Source: Nitrospira sp. (GTDB lineage: Bacteria > Nitrospirota > Nitrospiria > Nitrospirales > Nitrospiraceae). From it: 64,000 bases of DNA. The stretch spans positions 124,001-188,000 of the forward strand of contig SWDM01000014.1 of the NCBI GenBank assembly GCA_005116835.1. Direction: 5' to 3'. The notes beneath the pieces were generated by a model that searched no databases, was not told where the DNA came from, and saw nothing but the letters and a program-made list of their open reading frames with translations. This document shows positions 41,996 through 51,445 of the stretch, one piece after another. The stretch's first letter is position 1. Each line of letters opens with the position of its first letter. The translations under genes were made by a program, and so were the position numbers.

Positions 41996-42980
41996 CCTTC
42001 TCGGAATCACCATGGGAGATCCGGCTGGGATCGGTCCCGAGGTGATTGCCAAGGCTTTGGCTGGAGCGAAAGTGCGGCGGGTCTGCCGTCCTCTGGTCGT
42101 CGGCTCGTTTCCTGTGATGCAGCAGGTGGTGAAGCGCCTGAAGCTCAAGATGAACGTGGTTCTAGTGGAGGGTCACGATCCTAAGCCGCCGCGTCTGAAT
42201 GACCTGGCTGTGTTGGATCCGCTCGATCATCCCCTTGGGCGATTTCCTCGTGGGGTCGCCTCGCCAGCAGCTGGAGCGGCTTCAGTGTCGTTCATTAAGA
42301 AGGCTGTCGAATTGGCCCAGCTTGGCTGCATCGACGGCATCGTGACTGCGCCGATCAATAAAGAAGCGATCAACATGGCCGGCTGTCATTTCCCCGGCCA
42401 TACGGAATTGTTGGCGGACCTGACCAAGACCGAAGAGTCAGGCATGATGATCATCGGTGGGCCGCTTCGCATCATGTTTGTGACGACTCATGTCGCGATC
42501 AAGGACTTGCCTGCGCTTCTGACCCAGGCCAAGATCGAAAAGGCCATTAGACTCGCCCATCTGGCATTGAGGGATCTGTTCGGCATCAAGAAACCGAGGG
42601 TTGGTGTCGCCGCATTGAACCCCCATGCGGGGGAACATGGGCTGTTTGGGGACGAAGAGGCGCGTGTCATTCTCCCGGCGGCCCGTGCGGCGCAGGCGCA
42701 GGGGATTCGTGCCAGCGACCCCTTACCGGCTGATACGCTGTTCGGCAAGGCGGCGCGGGGCGATTATGACGCGGTGGTGGCCCTGTACCACGATCAGGGG
42801 TTGATTCCCTTAAAGCTTGTCGCGTTTGGTACCTGTGTGAATCTGACGGTGGGTCTGCCGATCATTCGCACCTCGGTCGATCACGGAACGGCATTCGATA
42901 TTGTGGGAAAAGGTATCGCAGACCCAGGCAGCTTAATCGAGGCGATCATGCTGGCTGCCACGTTAACTAAAAGACGTTGA
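41955..42980 (+). CDS. pdxA: 4-hydroxythreonine-4-phosphate dehydrogenase
   Basis: A 341-residue enzyme of the DXP-dependent pyridoxal-phosphate pathway, oxidising 4-phosphohydroxy-L-threonine with NAD. GITMGDPAGIGPEVIAKAL (residue 17 on), the metal-site histidines in ..GCHFPGHTELLADLTK and VALYHDQGLIPLKL, plus NPHAGEHGLFGDEE, are all conserved. The first 15 residues are encoded by the right arm of a nonamer repeat. ATG at 41955 is the best available start but has no strong ribosome site. Confidence 0.95.
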   Translation: MTTQQNKPKKPNKPLLGITMGDPAGIGPEVIAKALAGAKVRRVCRPLVVGSFPVMQQVVKRLKLKMNVVLVEGHDPKPPRLNDLAVLDPLDHPLGRFPRGVASPAAGAASVSFIKKAVELAQLGCIDGIVTAPINKEAINMAGCHFPGHTELLADLTKTEESGMMIIGGPLRIMFVTTHVAIKDLPALLTQAKIEKAIRLAHLALRDLFGIKKPRVGVAALNPHAGEHGLFGDEEARVILPAARAAQAQGIRASDPLPADTLFGKAARGDYDAVVALYHDQGLIPLKLVAFGTCVNLTVGLPIIRTSVDHGTAFDIVGKGIADPGSLIEAIMLAATLTKRR

Positions 42981-42985
42981 TGAAA

Positions 42986-43060
42986 GGTTTGTTTGGTTTG
43001 TCTTGTTTGTTTGGTTGACGGAGATTTCAACGAAACAAACCAAATAAACAAAACAAACCA
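42986..43060. repeat. Nonamer inverted-arm repeat, copy 7
   Basis: Left arm GGTTTGTTT, GGTTTGTCT, TGTTTGTTT, GGTTGACGG; right arm CCAAATAAA, CAAAACAAACC. Between pdxA and the next gene, ending 19 bases before its ATG. Confidence 0.86.
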
Positions 43061-43079
43061 GAAAAACAGGAGCCTATCG

Positions 43080-43406
43080 ATGACCAACCAATCGGGCGCG
43101 GCACATGCCATGCTTCAGAAGCAGTTGAAGGAATTAGACCAGATTTTTCAAGAGACCATGGAGACGCTCAATACCGTTGCCGGAGCCGAGCGAATGGCCA
43201 AGTGGAAGGCCAGAACGAGTGCGCTCATTACTGAATCCCTGGGCCAGAAAGAAGGGCAGAAGTTTGCTGCTCTGCAGCCAGGGCCTTCCTTTACCAATGA
43301 TTTAGTGGAAGAGTTTACTGATCTCACCGACTATTTCAGGATCCCGTTGGCAGATCTGGCAAAACGACTGGCAGAAGCCGCTCCTGCTCCTTCCAGCGGA
43401 AACTGA
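43080..43406 (+). CDS. Hypothetical protein, 108 aa
   Basis: A soluble helical protein. ATG at 43080 with AGGAG 7 bases upstream. Begins MTNQSGAAHAMLQKQLKELDQIFQETMETLN and ends in an Ala/Pro-rich tail; no signal peptide and no known motif. It is followed within 10 bases by rsmA, so it is likely in that operon. Confidence 0.65.
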   Translation: MTNQSGAAHAMLQKQLKELDQIFQETMETLNTVAGAERMAKWKARTSALITESLGQKEGQKFAALQPGPSFTNDLVEEFTDLTDYFRIPLADLAKRLAEAAPAPSSGN

Positions 43407-43415
43407 TCTGTGTCG

Positions 43416-44216
43416 ATGGATAATTTCCCTCCGCCGAACAAACGGCTCGGCCAAAACTTTCTGATCGACCCCAACATCGTGCGTAAGATCGTGGCATTGG
43501 CCGAACTGGGTCCCAACGATCACGTGTTAGAAATCGGTCCAGGCCGGGGCATTCTGACGGAAGCATTATCTCACGCAGCCAATCGTGTGACGGCAGTTGA
43601 AGTTGACCCACGGCTCCATGCCTATCTGGAAACCCGACAGGCGGAGTTTCCGAATGTGGAGCTGGTCTGCGAGGATGCGCTGGCCTATCCGGTTGAGAGT
43701 CTGCCGACTGGGACGGTCGTCGTGGCCAATTTGCCCTACTACATTTCAACCCCGTTGCTCTTTCGATTACTCGATCAGCGGGGCCGGTTCCCCCGCATGG
43801 TGCTCATGCTGCAAGCCGAAGTGGCCGATCGCCTGGTAGCAAAGCCCGGAGGATCGGACTATGGCGTCCTTTCCGTGATGGCGCAGTACGCAGCAGACAT
43901 TACAAAAGCATTCAAAGTTTCAGCCCAGTGTTTCCGCCCCAGGCCGGAGGTCGCATCGGCGGTGGTGCTGTTACGGGCGAAAGAGCATTCGCGGCTGAGT
44001 CCGCAAGAAGAAGTCTCATTTCGCTCGCTCGTGAAGGCAGCCTTTGCTCATCGAAGGAAAACGCTGGTGAATTCGCTTAAGGATGAGGGATACGATCAGA
44101 AATTAGTGACGGATGCACTCGTGTCAATAAATCTCTCACCAACCGCCCGTGCAGAAATTCTCTCAGTTGCGCAGTTCATCGAATTGACCCGTCTTATACC
44201 CGTCTCCAAGATCTAG
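43416..44216 (+). CDS. rsmA: 16S rRNA (adenine1518/1519-N6)-dimethyltransferase
   Basis: A 266-residue KsgA/RsmA enzyme that dimethylates two adenines of the helix-45 loop late in 30S assembly. PPNKRLGQNFLIDPNIVRKIV, motif I LEIGPGRGILTEAL near residue 43, and NLPYYISTPLLFRLL (the NxPY catalytic loop) near residue 105 are present. PRPEVASAVVLL and AFAHRRKTLVNSL close the fold. A GTG at 43410 is the alternative start. Confidence 0.96.
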   Translation: MDNFPPPNKRLGQNFLIDPNIVRKIVALAELGPNDHVLEIGPGRGILTEALSHAANRVTAVEVDPRLHAYLETRQAEFPNVELVCEDALAYPVESLPTGTVVVANLPYYISTPLLFRLLDQRGRFPRMVLMLQAEVADRLVAKPGGSDYGVLSVMAQYAADITKAFKVSAQCFRPRPEVASAVVLLRAKEHSRLSPQEEVSFRSLVKAAFAHRRKTLVNSLKDEGYDQKLVTDALVSINLSPTARAEILSVAQFIELTRLIPVSKI

Positions 44217-44471
44217 GGAAAAAAGAGAAAGCAGGGAGGATCACACACGCTGACTCTACGTGGATCTTTGATGTTAAACTTCTAGCCCTGCGTGGTGAAG
44301 CACGCGTCTCGGGTCCAAACAAATGTTTCATTTGACGAACATCCTCCCAACGACTACCTTCATAAAAAGGATTCATTAGAAGGCTTGGATGAATCGGCTT
44401 TCATCAAGAGTTCCAAACATGGGGCCGCCTACCAAACAGTCTGAATCTCTTTGACATGGAGTTGTCATAAA

Positions 44472-45989
44472 GTGAGACGCCAAAGCACAAGTGGTTGCGT
44501 AACCCCTCAGCCATTACTGAAAGTACTTACGATCTTTGGCCTGAGCCTACTTATGTTTCTTTTGCAGGCAAGCCCATCATCGTCAGCGGAAATTGCACCA
44601 GTGACCCTTAATCAGCTCCGCTCTATTTGGCAACGCGCGAATGACACAATTGATGTGATGGAGGACACGGAATTTGTTGAAGGGTGTTGTCCAGCATGGG
44701 CGTGGAAAAGTGACTGGTTGATGGATTTGGCAAAAGTACAAGCCCGGACAGGGGATAGTGCCACAGTCCAGAAAACGATTCAGCGAGCGAAGCAGGTTAT
44801 TGAAGGGAAACGCTCTCTTCGCCCACTCCAGGTGGCCTTAGTCGGGTATGCTCAGGCAAGTATCCCAGATCGAGAAGGAGCAATAATCACTCTCCAAGAA
44901 GCCTTGAACTTGGCACAGCAACCTGATGTCGAGCGCATCCGCGATACTGTGTTGCCAACCGTGGTGCGTGGTTATGCACGAGTTGGAGAGGTCGCTCAGG
45001 CCCTCTCCGCAGCCGATGTGATCCGTGATGCGTTTTGGAAAGCGATTGCGCTAGCAGCTGCAGCGACTGAGCGGGTACAAGAGAAAGAGAGCCAGACCTC
45101 AGCAGTGTTCATCACACACGCGTTGGAGGTTTACACTCAGATCACGAACAGTCGAGACCAAGCCACCGCCTTACGCGCAATTGGGGTCGCACAAATAAAA
45201 ACTGATGCCGCCGTTGTCGGGGTGAAGACGTTGGAACGCGCTTTAGCCGCGGCCAGATCGATTTCCGATCTAACGCATAAGGTCGATGCATTGACATATT
45301 TGGGATCGGACTATCTGGAAGTTCAAATGTCTAATGAAGGTCGACGAGTTTGGGCAGAAGCGGTGAAGATGGCGAAACAGTTTGAGAAAGAGCAAGACAA
45401 AGCAGACCGGCTCTGGCGGATCGCCTGGTATGAGGCCAGGCATCGTGAGTTCGGTATGGTCAACGTTGCCCTGCAGGATGCTTACGCGAGTGCCACAAAG
45501 ATTGAAGACCCAGCTTTTAAGGCCAATGCCGTTCTAGAGATTGGGAAGGTGTATGCGATAGCCGGTCAGGCCAGCCTTGCATGGAAGCGGTTCGAGGAGG
45601 CAGAGCGCATAGCACTCGCTCTTTCTCAGGATTTCTTAAGCGTCTCCATACTTATGGAGCTAGCCAAAGCTCAAGCCGATGCGGGCAATACTATGAAGGC
45701 TATCCAGACTGCACAGAGTATTGATGGGAAGGCCAATGAGAAGAATTATGCCTATTTTTTTATCTCACTCGCTCAAACAAAGGCCGGAGATTTCGAGGGC
45801 GCGCTTCGATCATTCCACGCAATTGCCAATGATTCTTACTTGAAAGCGGAAACTACACAGGAAATAGCTAAGGCGCTCAGCGCGCAAGGCGATCATGATT
45901 CGGCTTATACCTGGGCGAACAGTCTTTCATCTCCACGAGAACGGGTTGGTGCATTCCTTGGAATGGCCGAGGGGCTGGTAGCCCATTAA
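44472..45989 (+). CDS. Exported TPR-type repeat protein, unknown function
   Basis: About 505 residues from the GTG at 44472 (GGAG upstream); a TTG at 44451 is also open. Signal peptide about residues 1-39 (LLKVLTIFGLSLLMFLLQA), then repeated helix pairs such as AKVQARTGDSATVQKTIQRAKQVI, AGYARVGEVAQALSAAD-like and ALSAQGDHDSAYTWANSL, spaced about 35-45 residues. This looks like a degenerate TPR solenoid, usually a scaffold. Base composition looks more AT-rich than the neighbours by eye. The 255-bp gap upstream shows nothing. Confidence 0.65.
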   Translation: MRRQSTSGCVTPQPLLKVLTIFGLSLLMFLLQASPSSSAEIAPVTLNQLRSIWQRANDTIDVMEDTEFVEGCCPAWAWKSDWLMDLAKVQARTGDSATVQKTIQRAKQVIEGKRSLRPLQVALVGYAQASIPDREGAIITLQEALNLAQQPDVERIRDTVLPTVVRGYARVGEVAQALSAADVIRDAFWKAIALAAAATERVQEKESQTSAVFITHALEVYTQITNSRDQATALRAIGVAQIKTDAAVVGVKTLERALAAARSISDLTHKVDALTYLGSDYLEVQMSNEGRRVWAEAVKMAKQFEKEQDKADRLWRIAWYEARHREFGMVNVALQDAYASATKIEDPAFKANAVLEIGKVYAIAGQASLAWKRFEEAERIALALSQDFLSVSILMELAKAQADAGNTMKAIQTAQSIDGKANEKNYAYFFISLAQTKAGDFEGALRSFHAIANDSYLKAETTQEIAKALSAQGDHDSAYTWANSLSSPRERVGAFLGMAEGLVAH

Positions 45990-46217
45990 TGATGGCCTCC
46001 CGTCGGTGCAAAGTTCGTCCGCTGCGGAGGTTGACTCGAAGTCATGCGTGCCGCAGGTGGATTTTGAAGATAACGCGCCGTCTTCTGTCGCGCTAGTGAA
46101 AGCGGCCTTGCGCTTTGGCGAAACACGCACATCAACTCCCTTCGCGTTGAAGGATATGAAGTTTGGCCTGTGTGGCGGCACTCCAACAACTGAAGCTCAG
46201 CCCCGCCACCGCTCCAA

Positions 46218-46313
46218 GGAGGTGGTCTGGATTGTCCCCCACTGCGCGCATCGGACGAGCACTGTTTCACCGTGCGCGTTCTGCGAGCAAGGGGGACGAT
46301 CCAGACTACCTCC
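46218..46313 (-). repeat. Covarying hairpin element, copy E
   Basis: A 96-bp element read on the minus strand: GGAGGT/ACCTCC (with one mismatch), GTCTGGAT/ATCCAGAC, GTCCCCC/GGGGGAC, CGCA/TGCG, GAACG/CGTCC (one mismatch), GCAC/GTGC with loop GGTGAAACA, and constant TGCT, GA, CGCAGT. It lies 48 bases before ftsK. The rest of the 371-bp gap (45990-46360) shows no convincing gene. Confidence 0.76.
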
Positions 46314-46360
46314 GCCCCATTCGTTTGAAATGACCTTCTCCCTGTGCTAGCATCGCGATC

Positions 46361-48775
46361 ATGGCTGTCACCACTTCGGCCAAGCGGGGCGAGGCCCGCA
46401 GTGCCGCTCCCTCCCCATCACACATCAAGCGAGAAGTGATCGGCGTCGTCCTGATCGCGCTGGGGCTTTTGGCGCTGCTCAGTCTCGTATCCTTTGTCCC
46501 GGGAGAACTCAAGGCCGGGACAGCTGCGGCGCCTCCTTCCAAAAACCTTATCGGGTCGGTCGGCGCTTTCTTCTCGTCCATCTTATTTTGGTCGATCGGC
46601 GGGGCGGCCTACTTGTTTCCTCTACTCCTCGGGTTCTTGGGCGCCCGCTGTTTCACGCAGAGCGACCTGTCGATTCGCTTGAGAAACGCCGGCGCCTCGC
46701 TGGCGGCATTGCTATTTTTCAGCGGCCTGTTCCACCTCGAAGTTACGGCCGTGCCGACTATCTCAAGCGGCTTCATCAATCGAGGGACGGCGGGAGGATT
46801 CTTCGGACAGGTATTTGCCGAGGGCTTACGAGCCTATTTTGCGAGTACCGGTGCTCATATTTTGATCGTCGCGGGGCTGCTGGTCTCTCTTCTCTTCACA
46901 GCGCCCCTTTCTCTGTCGGCGCTTGCTCGGCGGATTCCCGGCTGGGGAAGTTGGGTATTCAACCGGGCTCGCGCCTTGGCTCCTGAACGATCAGTCGAAG
47001 AAGCCGATCCTGAGCCTTCACGAAAGACCAAACAGAAACCGTCGGCAGCGTTCCGTGCGGTGATTGAAGAGGCGCTTCCTGAGGCAGCTGCCGATCCGAC
47101 ATTGAACTGGCCGATCATTCAACCGGCACGGCAGTCGACTCCCGAACCGGCTGAGCCGATTGATCCTGAGTTGGGCCAACAAGCCGTCGCTGCTCGGGCG
47201 AAGGCAGGAGACTATACCTTGCCGGATCCGGCGGTGCTCCTGAGCGAGCCATCCGGCCCACTCGGGCGTGTCACGGAAGAAGAGATTAAGGCGCAGTCAG
47301 ATGTGCTGACGCGCGCGCTGCTCAGTTTTGGCATCGCGGGGAAGGTGACGGAGGTCCGTCCTGGACCGGTCGTGACGATGTACGAATTTGAGCCGGCGCC
47401 GGGAACTAAAGTCGCTCGCATCGTCAATCTTGCCGATGATCTGGCCTTGGCGCTGAAGGCGATCAGTCTCCGGATCGTCGCGCCGATTCCGGGAAAATCA
47501 GTGGTAGGGATCGAGGTGCCGAATCTCTATCGAGAAACGGTGTCGATGAAAGAAGTGATGACGAGCGACACCTTCTCGCGCGCCAGATCGAAGCTCAGCC
47601 TGGCCTTGGGGAAGGACATTTTCGGAGCCCCCATCATCGCCGACCTGAAAACCATGCCTCACTTATTGGTGGCCGGCGCCACTGGGGCAGGGAAAAGCGT
47701 CAGTCTCAACACGATGCTCCTGAGCCTGCTGTTTTCCGCTCGACCAGATGAGGTCAAGCTCCTCTTGATCGATCCCAAGATGCTTGAATTTCAAACGTAC
47801 GACGGCATTCCTCATCTGCTGCGGCCCGTTATCACCGATGCCAAGTCGGCGGCGCGGGGGCTCGGTTGGGTTGTGGCTGAAATGGAACGGCGCTACAAAT
47901 TGCTTGCCGATGCAGGCGTGAGAAGCATCGATGCCTATAATCGAAAGGTCGCAGGCGCGCAGGGTGTGCTGGAGGCGGAGTCGGTTGCCAAGTTGGACCA
48001 GCCGGAACTGCCCATTCAGTTTTTGTCTGAAGACGAACGGCTTTCTGTCGGAGAGACGACGGTTCCAGAGGGCAGTCCCGGATCGTTCGCACCGCCTGCG
48101 ACTCCGCCGGAACCCTTGCCCTATATTGTGGTGATGATCGATGAATTGGCAGACTTGATGATGGTGGCGCCGAAGGAAGTAGAGGACAGGATTGCGCGTT
48201 TGGCTCAGATGGCTCGCGCATCGGGTATCCATCTTGTCCTGGCGACGCAGCGTCCGTCGGTCGATGTGTTGACCGGCTTGATCAAGGCGAACTTCCCGGC
48301 TCGCATTGCATTCCAAGTGTCGTCGAAGACCGATTCGCGCACCATCTTGGATGCCAACGGCGCAGAGGCGCTTCTCGGCCGTGGGGACATGCTCTACATG
48401 GCCTCGGGAACTGGGCGCGTCATGCGGCTACACGGATCGTTCGTGTCGGATGACGACGTCCGCCGCGTGGTCGAGTTCGTGAAGGATCAAGCCAAACCGT
48501 CCTATAATCAAGAGTTGCAGATTGCGTTGAAGCAGGAAGGGGCGAAAGAAGAAGACGGGCTGGGCGAAGTATACGAGCAGGCGAAAGAGTTGGTCCTGTC
48601 GACCGGTCAAGCTTCTGCGTCGTTGATTCAGCGCCGCCTGCGGGTAGGCTATCCCCGGGCAGCTCGGATGATCGAGCAAATGGAGGCTGATGGCCTGGTG
48701 GGAGCGGCTGGTCGCGATGGTCGGAGAGAAGTCGTGGGGCGACGAGGGCCGGTGGGGGCTGAGGAAGGGGTATGA
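46361..48775 (+). CDS. ftsK: DNA translocase FtsK
   Basis: An 804-residue septal motor that pumps chromosome dimers toward dif sites. N-terminal membrane segments (residues about 25-45, 65-90, 105-125, 165-185), a short linker (about 200-280), then the motor: HLLVAGATGAGKSVSLNTMLLSLL (Walker A near residue 440) and PYIVVMIDELADLMMVAPKEVEDRIARLAQMARASGIHLVLATQRPSVDVLTG (Walker B). C-terminal winged helix (LVLSTGQASASLIQRRLRVGYPRAARMIEQMEADGLVG) is the gamma domain that reads KOPS. A 60-residue insert (about 540-590) sits between Walker A and B as in other family members. Confidence 0.97.
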   Translation: MAVTTSAKRGEARSAAPSPSHIKREVIGVVLIALGLLALLSLVSFVPGELKAGTAAAPPSKNLIGSVGAFFSSILFWSIGGAAYLFPLLLGFLGARCFTQSDLSIRLRNAGASLAALLFFSGLFHLEVTAVPTISSGFINRGTAGGFFGQVFAEGLRAYFASTGAHILIVAGLLVSLLFTAPLSLSALARRIPGWGSWVFNRARALAPERSVEEADPEPSRKTKQKPSAAFRAVIEEALPEAAADPTLNWPIIQPARQSTPEPAEPIDPELGQQAVAARAKAGDYTLPDPAVLLSEPSGPLGRVTEEEIKAQSDVLTRALLSFGIAGKVTEVRPGPVVTMYEFEPAPGTKVARIVNLADDLALALKAISLRIVAPIPGKSVVGIEVPNLYRETVSMKEVMTSDTFSRARSKLSLALGKDIFGAPIIADLKTMPHLLVAGATGAGKSVSLNTMLLSLLFSARPDEVKLLLIDPKMLEFQTYDGIPHLLRPVITDAKSAARGLGWVVAEMERRYKLLADAGVRSIDAYNRKVAGAQGVLEAESVAKLDQPELPIQFLSEDERLSVGETTVPEGSPGSFAPPATPPEPLPYIVVMIDELADLMMVAPKEVEDRIARLAQMARASGIHLVLATQRPSVDVLTGLIKANFPARIAFQVSSKTDSRTILDANGAEALLGRGDMLYMASGTGRVMRLHGSFVSDDDVRRVVEFVKDQAKPSYNQELQIALKQEGAKEEDGLGEVYEQAKELVLSTGQASASLIQRRLRVGYPRAARMIEQMEADGLVGAAGRDGRREVVGRRGPVGAEEGV

Positions 48776-48839
48776 AGGAATGCGCGGAGTGAGGGCTTAC
48801 CTGTGTTCCCCCTTGGAGAGGAATGGATCGTTGAAGAAG

Positions 48840-49580
48840 ATGAATTGGAAGGTACGAATCGGAAAGGCTGCCTGGTCCTGTCTCTGCAGTGTCCTCTGTG
48901 GGTTCTTAATCGTACCCACGGTATTCTCAGCTGAAAGCGATTTTGATGAGAATGCCTTGACGGAAGTGCGGGAGGTGGTTCAACAGCTTCAGGCTCGGTA
49001 TGAAAAAACGAAAGATCTCCAGGCCGACTTTACGCAGAAGACGATGATTGAGGGGTTCGAGCAGCCGATCACGTCATCGGGGAAGGTCTATCTCAAAAAG
49101 CCTGGCCGGTTACGGTGGAACTATCTCGATCCCTCGGTCGAGGACATTCATGTCAATCACGATGATGTCAAAGTGTATGTGCCGGAGCATAAACAGGTGT
49201 TGGTTGGGAAGCTCACGCAGATGGCGGCTTCCAAGGCCCCGTTGGAGCTTTTGCTGGGGGCGGCCAAACTGAATGAGTCGTTCAACGTTGAGCCGACGCC
49301 GGGGAAAGGCCGTGGCGTCGGGGGGATCAGACTGCTCACGCTCCTGCCGAAGTCGCATGAAGGTGAGGCGGGGAGTTCGTTGCAACGGATCGTGCTCGAA
49401 GTATTTCCCAAGACCTATTTCATTCGAACGCTCTCTCTCCATGAATTCAGCGGCAATGTCGCGCGCTTTGAATTCTCGTCGCTTCAGTCCAATCTGGGGC
49501 TCAGCGACTCAGTTTTCACTCTCAAATTGCCGGCTGACGTGGAGATAGTGAAGGCCCCGGTGCTCAGTGCCCCACAGTGA
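48840..49580 (+). CDS. lolA: Outer-membrane lipoprotein carrier protein LolA
   Basis: About 246 residues; ATG 48840, with a TTG at 48831 (AGAGGA upstream) as alternative. Signal peptide about residues 1-31. VQQLQARYEKTKDLQADFTQKTMIEGFEQPITSSGKVYLKKPGRLRWNY is the typical LolA start of the half-barrel that shields lipoprotein acyl chains between LolCDE and the outer membrane. It follows ftsK by 64 bases, an arrangement common in bacteria. The genome needs it, given the many lipobox proteins in this window. Confidence 0.93.
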   Translation: MNWKVRIGKAAWSCLCSVLCGFLIVPTVFSAESDFDENALTEVREVVQQLQARYEKTKDLQADFTQKTMIEGFEQPITSSGKVYLKKPGRLRWNYLDPSVEDIHVNHDDVKVYVPEHKQVLVGKLTQMAASKAPLELLLGAAKLNESFNVEPTPGKGRGVGGIRLLTLLPKSHEGEAGSSLQRIVLEVFPKTYFIRTLSLHEFSGNVARFEFSSLQSNLGLSDSVFTLKLPADVEIVKAPVLSAPQ

Positions 49581-49612
49581 AGTTGATGGAAACTGGTTTG
49601 AGATAGGTTCTG

Positions 49613-49739
49613 GCAGGCTGCTCAAAAAGGCCGCTCAGCAAGGCCGCAGGGAGCTTGGCGACTGAAGCGTACCCTTGGGGTACGTTGCAGGGAGACGAGC
49701 GACTGAGAACGACGCTGACGGGCTTTTTCAGCAGCCTGC
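49613..49739. repeat. Hairpin-type repeat of the CAGGCTGCTCAAAAAGG family
   Basis: Ends GCAGGCTGCT and AGCAGCCTGC are inverted; inner arms CAAAAAGGCC / GGGCTTTTTC, and the centre has GTACCC TTG GGGTAC. About 127 bp. The copy at 53786 pairs AGGATGCT with AGCATCCT, so the ends vary together. Lies 26 bases upstream of the oxygenase start. Confidence 0.82.
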
Positions 49740-49765
49740 TGGATGATCGAGGGAAAGGTGAGCAT

Positions 49766-50530
49766 ATGAGTCAGTTGATGACCGGTTCTTTGGTTGAGGC
49801 GGTGGATGAAGCAGTCAAACGGTTGGATCTCGATCGAGTCTCAAGCGAATATTGGGATCAGAACGAGTTTCTGGTTATTCCGCAGTTTCTCCCTCGGTCG
49901 GTGGTGGAAGAGCATCTCGTTCCTCAGGCGCAGGGGGTGAAGAGCCTGCTGAATCGCAACTATATTCCAGGCCATAAAAAAGGCGGGAGCGTGAGCTACT
50001 ACACGGTGATGGAGAAGGCCCCGCGCTTTCTCGACCTCTATCGATCCGGTGCTTTCATCGAATTCTTGAGCCGCCTGACAAGGGCGAAACTGAGTCTTTG
50101 CCCTGAAAGCGATCCCCATTCCTGCGCGCTCTATTACTATACGGAGCCGGGGGACCATATCGGGTTTCACTACGACACGTCCTACTACAAGGGGGCTCGC
50201 TATACCATTCTGATGGGACTCGTCGATAAATCTACGCAGTGCAAACTGGTCTGCGAGCTGTTTAAGGACGATCCGGTGAAACAGCCTAAGCACCTTGAAC
50301 TGATCACACAGCCAGGCGATCTCGTGATCTTCAACGGAGATAAACTCTGGCATTCGGTGACTCCGCTTGGCGAAGGAGAGGAACGGATCGCCCTCACGAT
50401 GGAATACGTCACCGACCCCGATATGGGAGCATTCAAACGCCTCTACTCCAACCTCAAAGATTCCATTGCCTACTTCGGCTTGCGCGCGGTGTTTAAGCAG
50501 GCTCTTACGCCTTCCAAGCGTCGCTCCTAG
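49766..50530 (+). CDS. 2-oxoglutarate/Fe(II)-dependent oxygenase family protein
   Basis: A 254-residue protein; ATG at 49766 with GGAAAGG upstream. GDHIGFHYDTSYYKG (H-x-D iron ligands near residue 135), GDLVIFNGDKLWHSVTPLG (distal His) and EERIALTMEYV (Arg for 2-oxoglutarate) fit a phytanoyl-CoA-dioxygenase-like jelly-roll. N-terminal DRVSSEYWDQNEFLVIPQFLP is also typical. Substrate unknown. The flanking gap 50531-51046 holds only repeats and transposon debris. Confidence 0.85.
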   Translation: MSQLMTGSLVEAVDEAVKRLDLDRVSSEYWDQNEFLVIPQFLPRSVVEEHLVPQAQGVKSLLNRNYIPGHKKGGSVSYYTVMEKAPRFLDLYRSGAFIEFLSRLTRAKLSLCPESDPHSCALYYYTEPGDHIGFHYDTSYYKGARYTILMGLVDKSTQCKLVCELFKDDPVKQPKHLELITQPGDLVIFNGDKLWHSVTPLGEGEERIALTMEYVTDPDMGAFKRLYSNLKDSIAYFGLRAVFKQALTPSKRRS

Positions 50531-50577
50531 GAGCCTGTCCGACATAGACCATTCTACTGCGGCGAATGATCTGCAAC

Positions 50578-50688
50578 CATCTACGTCGTTCTCAGCCTCG
50601 ACAAATCCTCAACGTATTCCAGTGAATACGCCTCCGGTTTCTCGGGGCCTGCGGCCTTGCTGAACGGCATTTTTGAGCGCCCTGCTGG
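50578..50688. repeat. Hairpin-type repeat of the same family, reverse orientation
   Basis: CGTCGTTCTCAGCCTCG, CCTCAACGTATTCC..GAATACGCCTCCGGT, CTGCGGCCTTGCTGAA and TTTTTGAGCGCCCTGCTGG parallel the array at 33298. Central arms GTATTC/GAATAC pair. Confidence 0.72.
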
Positions 50689-50889
50689 AGCTTGCCCACA
50701 TGCCTCTGGCTAAAATAATTTCAGCTCACCCGTATTAACTCCCCAATGCATATTGCCTGAGAGCGTGGTGAGGGATTCGGTTTGGAACCTGGGCATACAG
50801 TATGGAAGTATTTCTCAGAGCACCATCCTGGTGGCACTTGACGACACACATGAATCGGCTGAAAATGTGCCACCCGTATAGATGGCACG

Positions 50890-50938
50890 CTAAGGAAGGT
50901 CTGAACGATGGAAAAAATGGGGTCAAGTCTTGCAATCC
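50890..50938. mobile_element. Transposon-end remnant, IS5-like end followed by an RAYT/REP-like sequence
   Basis: CTAAGGAAGGTCTGAACGAT (50890-50909) resembles the end of the MITE at 8145 (CTAGGGAAGGTCTGATTAAT). It is followed by ATGGGGTCAAGTCTTGCAAT, which I associate with sequences upstream of REP-associated transposases. No transposase frame is present, so it is a fragment. Confidence 0.45.
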
Positions 50939-51046
50939 AACATCTGCCCCGCGCCACCGGTGATGGTTTCCCTTTTGTCTTATCTGCTGCTTACCCTTGC
51001 AGCGAAGAGGCGCGCTCGGCGTGGAATGCCTGCCTTGATGCCTTCG

Positions 51047-51445
51047 CTAGACCCAATTCTCAATGCGTAGCCCGGGGACGCGTTGAAATTCTCTCGCATT
51101 GTTCGTCACGAGACGCACCGCGAGGCTGAGTGCGTGAGCGGCAATTAAGAGATCCATCGAACCGATCGGCGTCCCCTTCTGTTCAAGCGTTGCGCGGAGT
51201 CGCCCATAGGCGGCGGCTGCATCGCGGTCGAACGATGCCACTTCGAGTGGAGAGAGAAACTGAGCGAGGGCGAGACGATTTTTCGTGGCATGGCGGCTCT
51301 TACTCACGCCGTAATCGAGTTCTGCTACGGTGATGCTGGAGATTCCGATGTCACCGACCTGATGCGTGAGGAAATGTTCGAGTGCGGAGGGGGGGTGCTG
51401 CTTGATGAGATAGATGCAGATATCGGTATCCAGCATCAGCTTCAT
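51047..51445 (-). CDS. vapC: VapC-type PIN ribonuclease toxin
   Basis: A 132-residue PIN protein starting MKLMLDTDICIYLIKQ (Asp at residue 6) with VAELDYGV, ASFDRDAAAAYG, and GSMDLLIAAHAL..TNNAREF supplying the acidic active site. The VapB stop overlaps the start by 4 bases (ATGA). The expected action is RNA cleavage, often of tRNA or rRNA, inhibited by VapB. Both genes look intact. Confidence 0.92.
   Translation of the reverse strand: MKLMLDTDICIYLIKQHPPSALEHFLTHQVGDIGISSITVAELDYGVSKSRHATKNRLALAQFLSPLEVASFDRDAAAAYGRLRATLEQKGTPIGSMDLLIAAHALSLAVRLVTNNAREFQRVPGLRIENWV

Noticed and set aside
45986-46270. Minus-strand reading frame downstream of the TPR-like gene
   Set aside because: It starts inside hairpin copy E, has no ribosome site and encodes a low-complexity sequence.
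50908-51129. Plus-strand frame after the transposon-end remnant
   Set aside because: Begins in the remnant and overlaps vapC; no recognisable protein.
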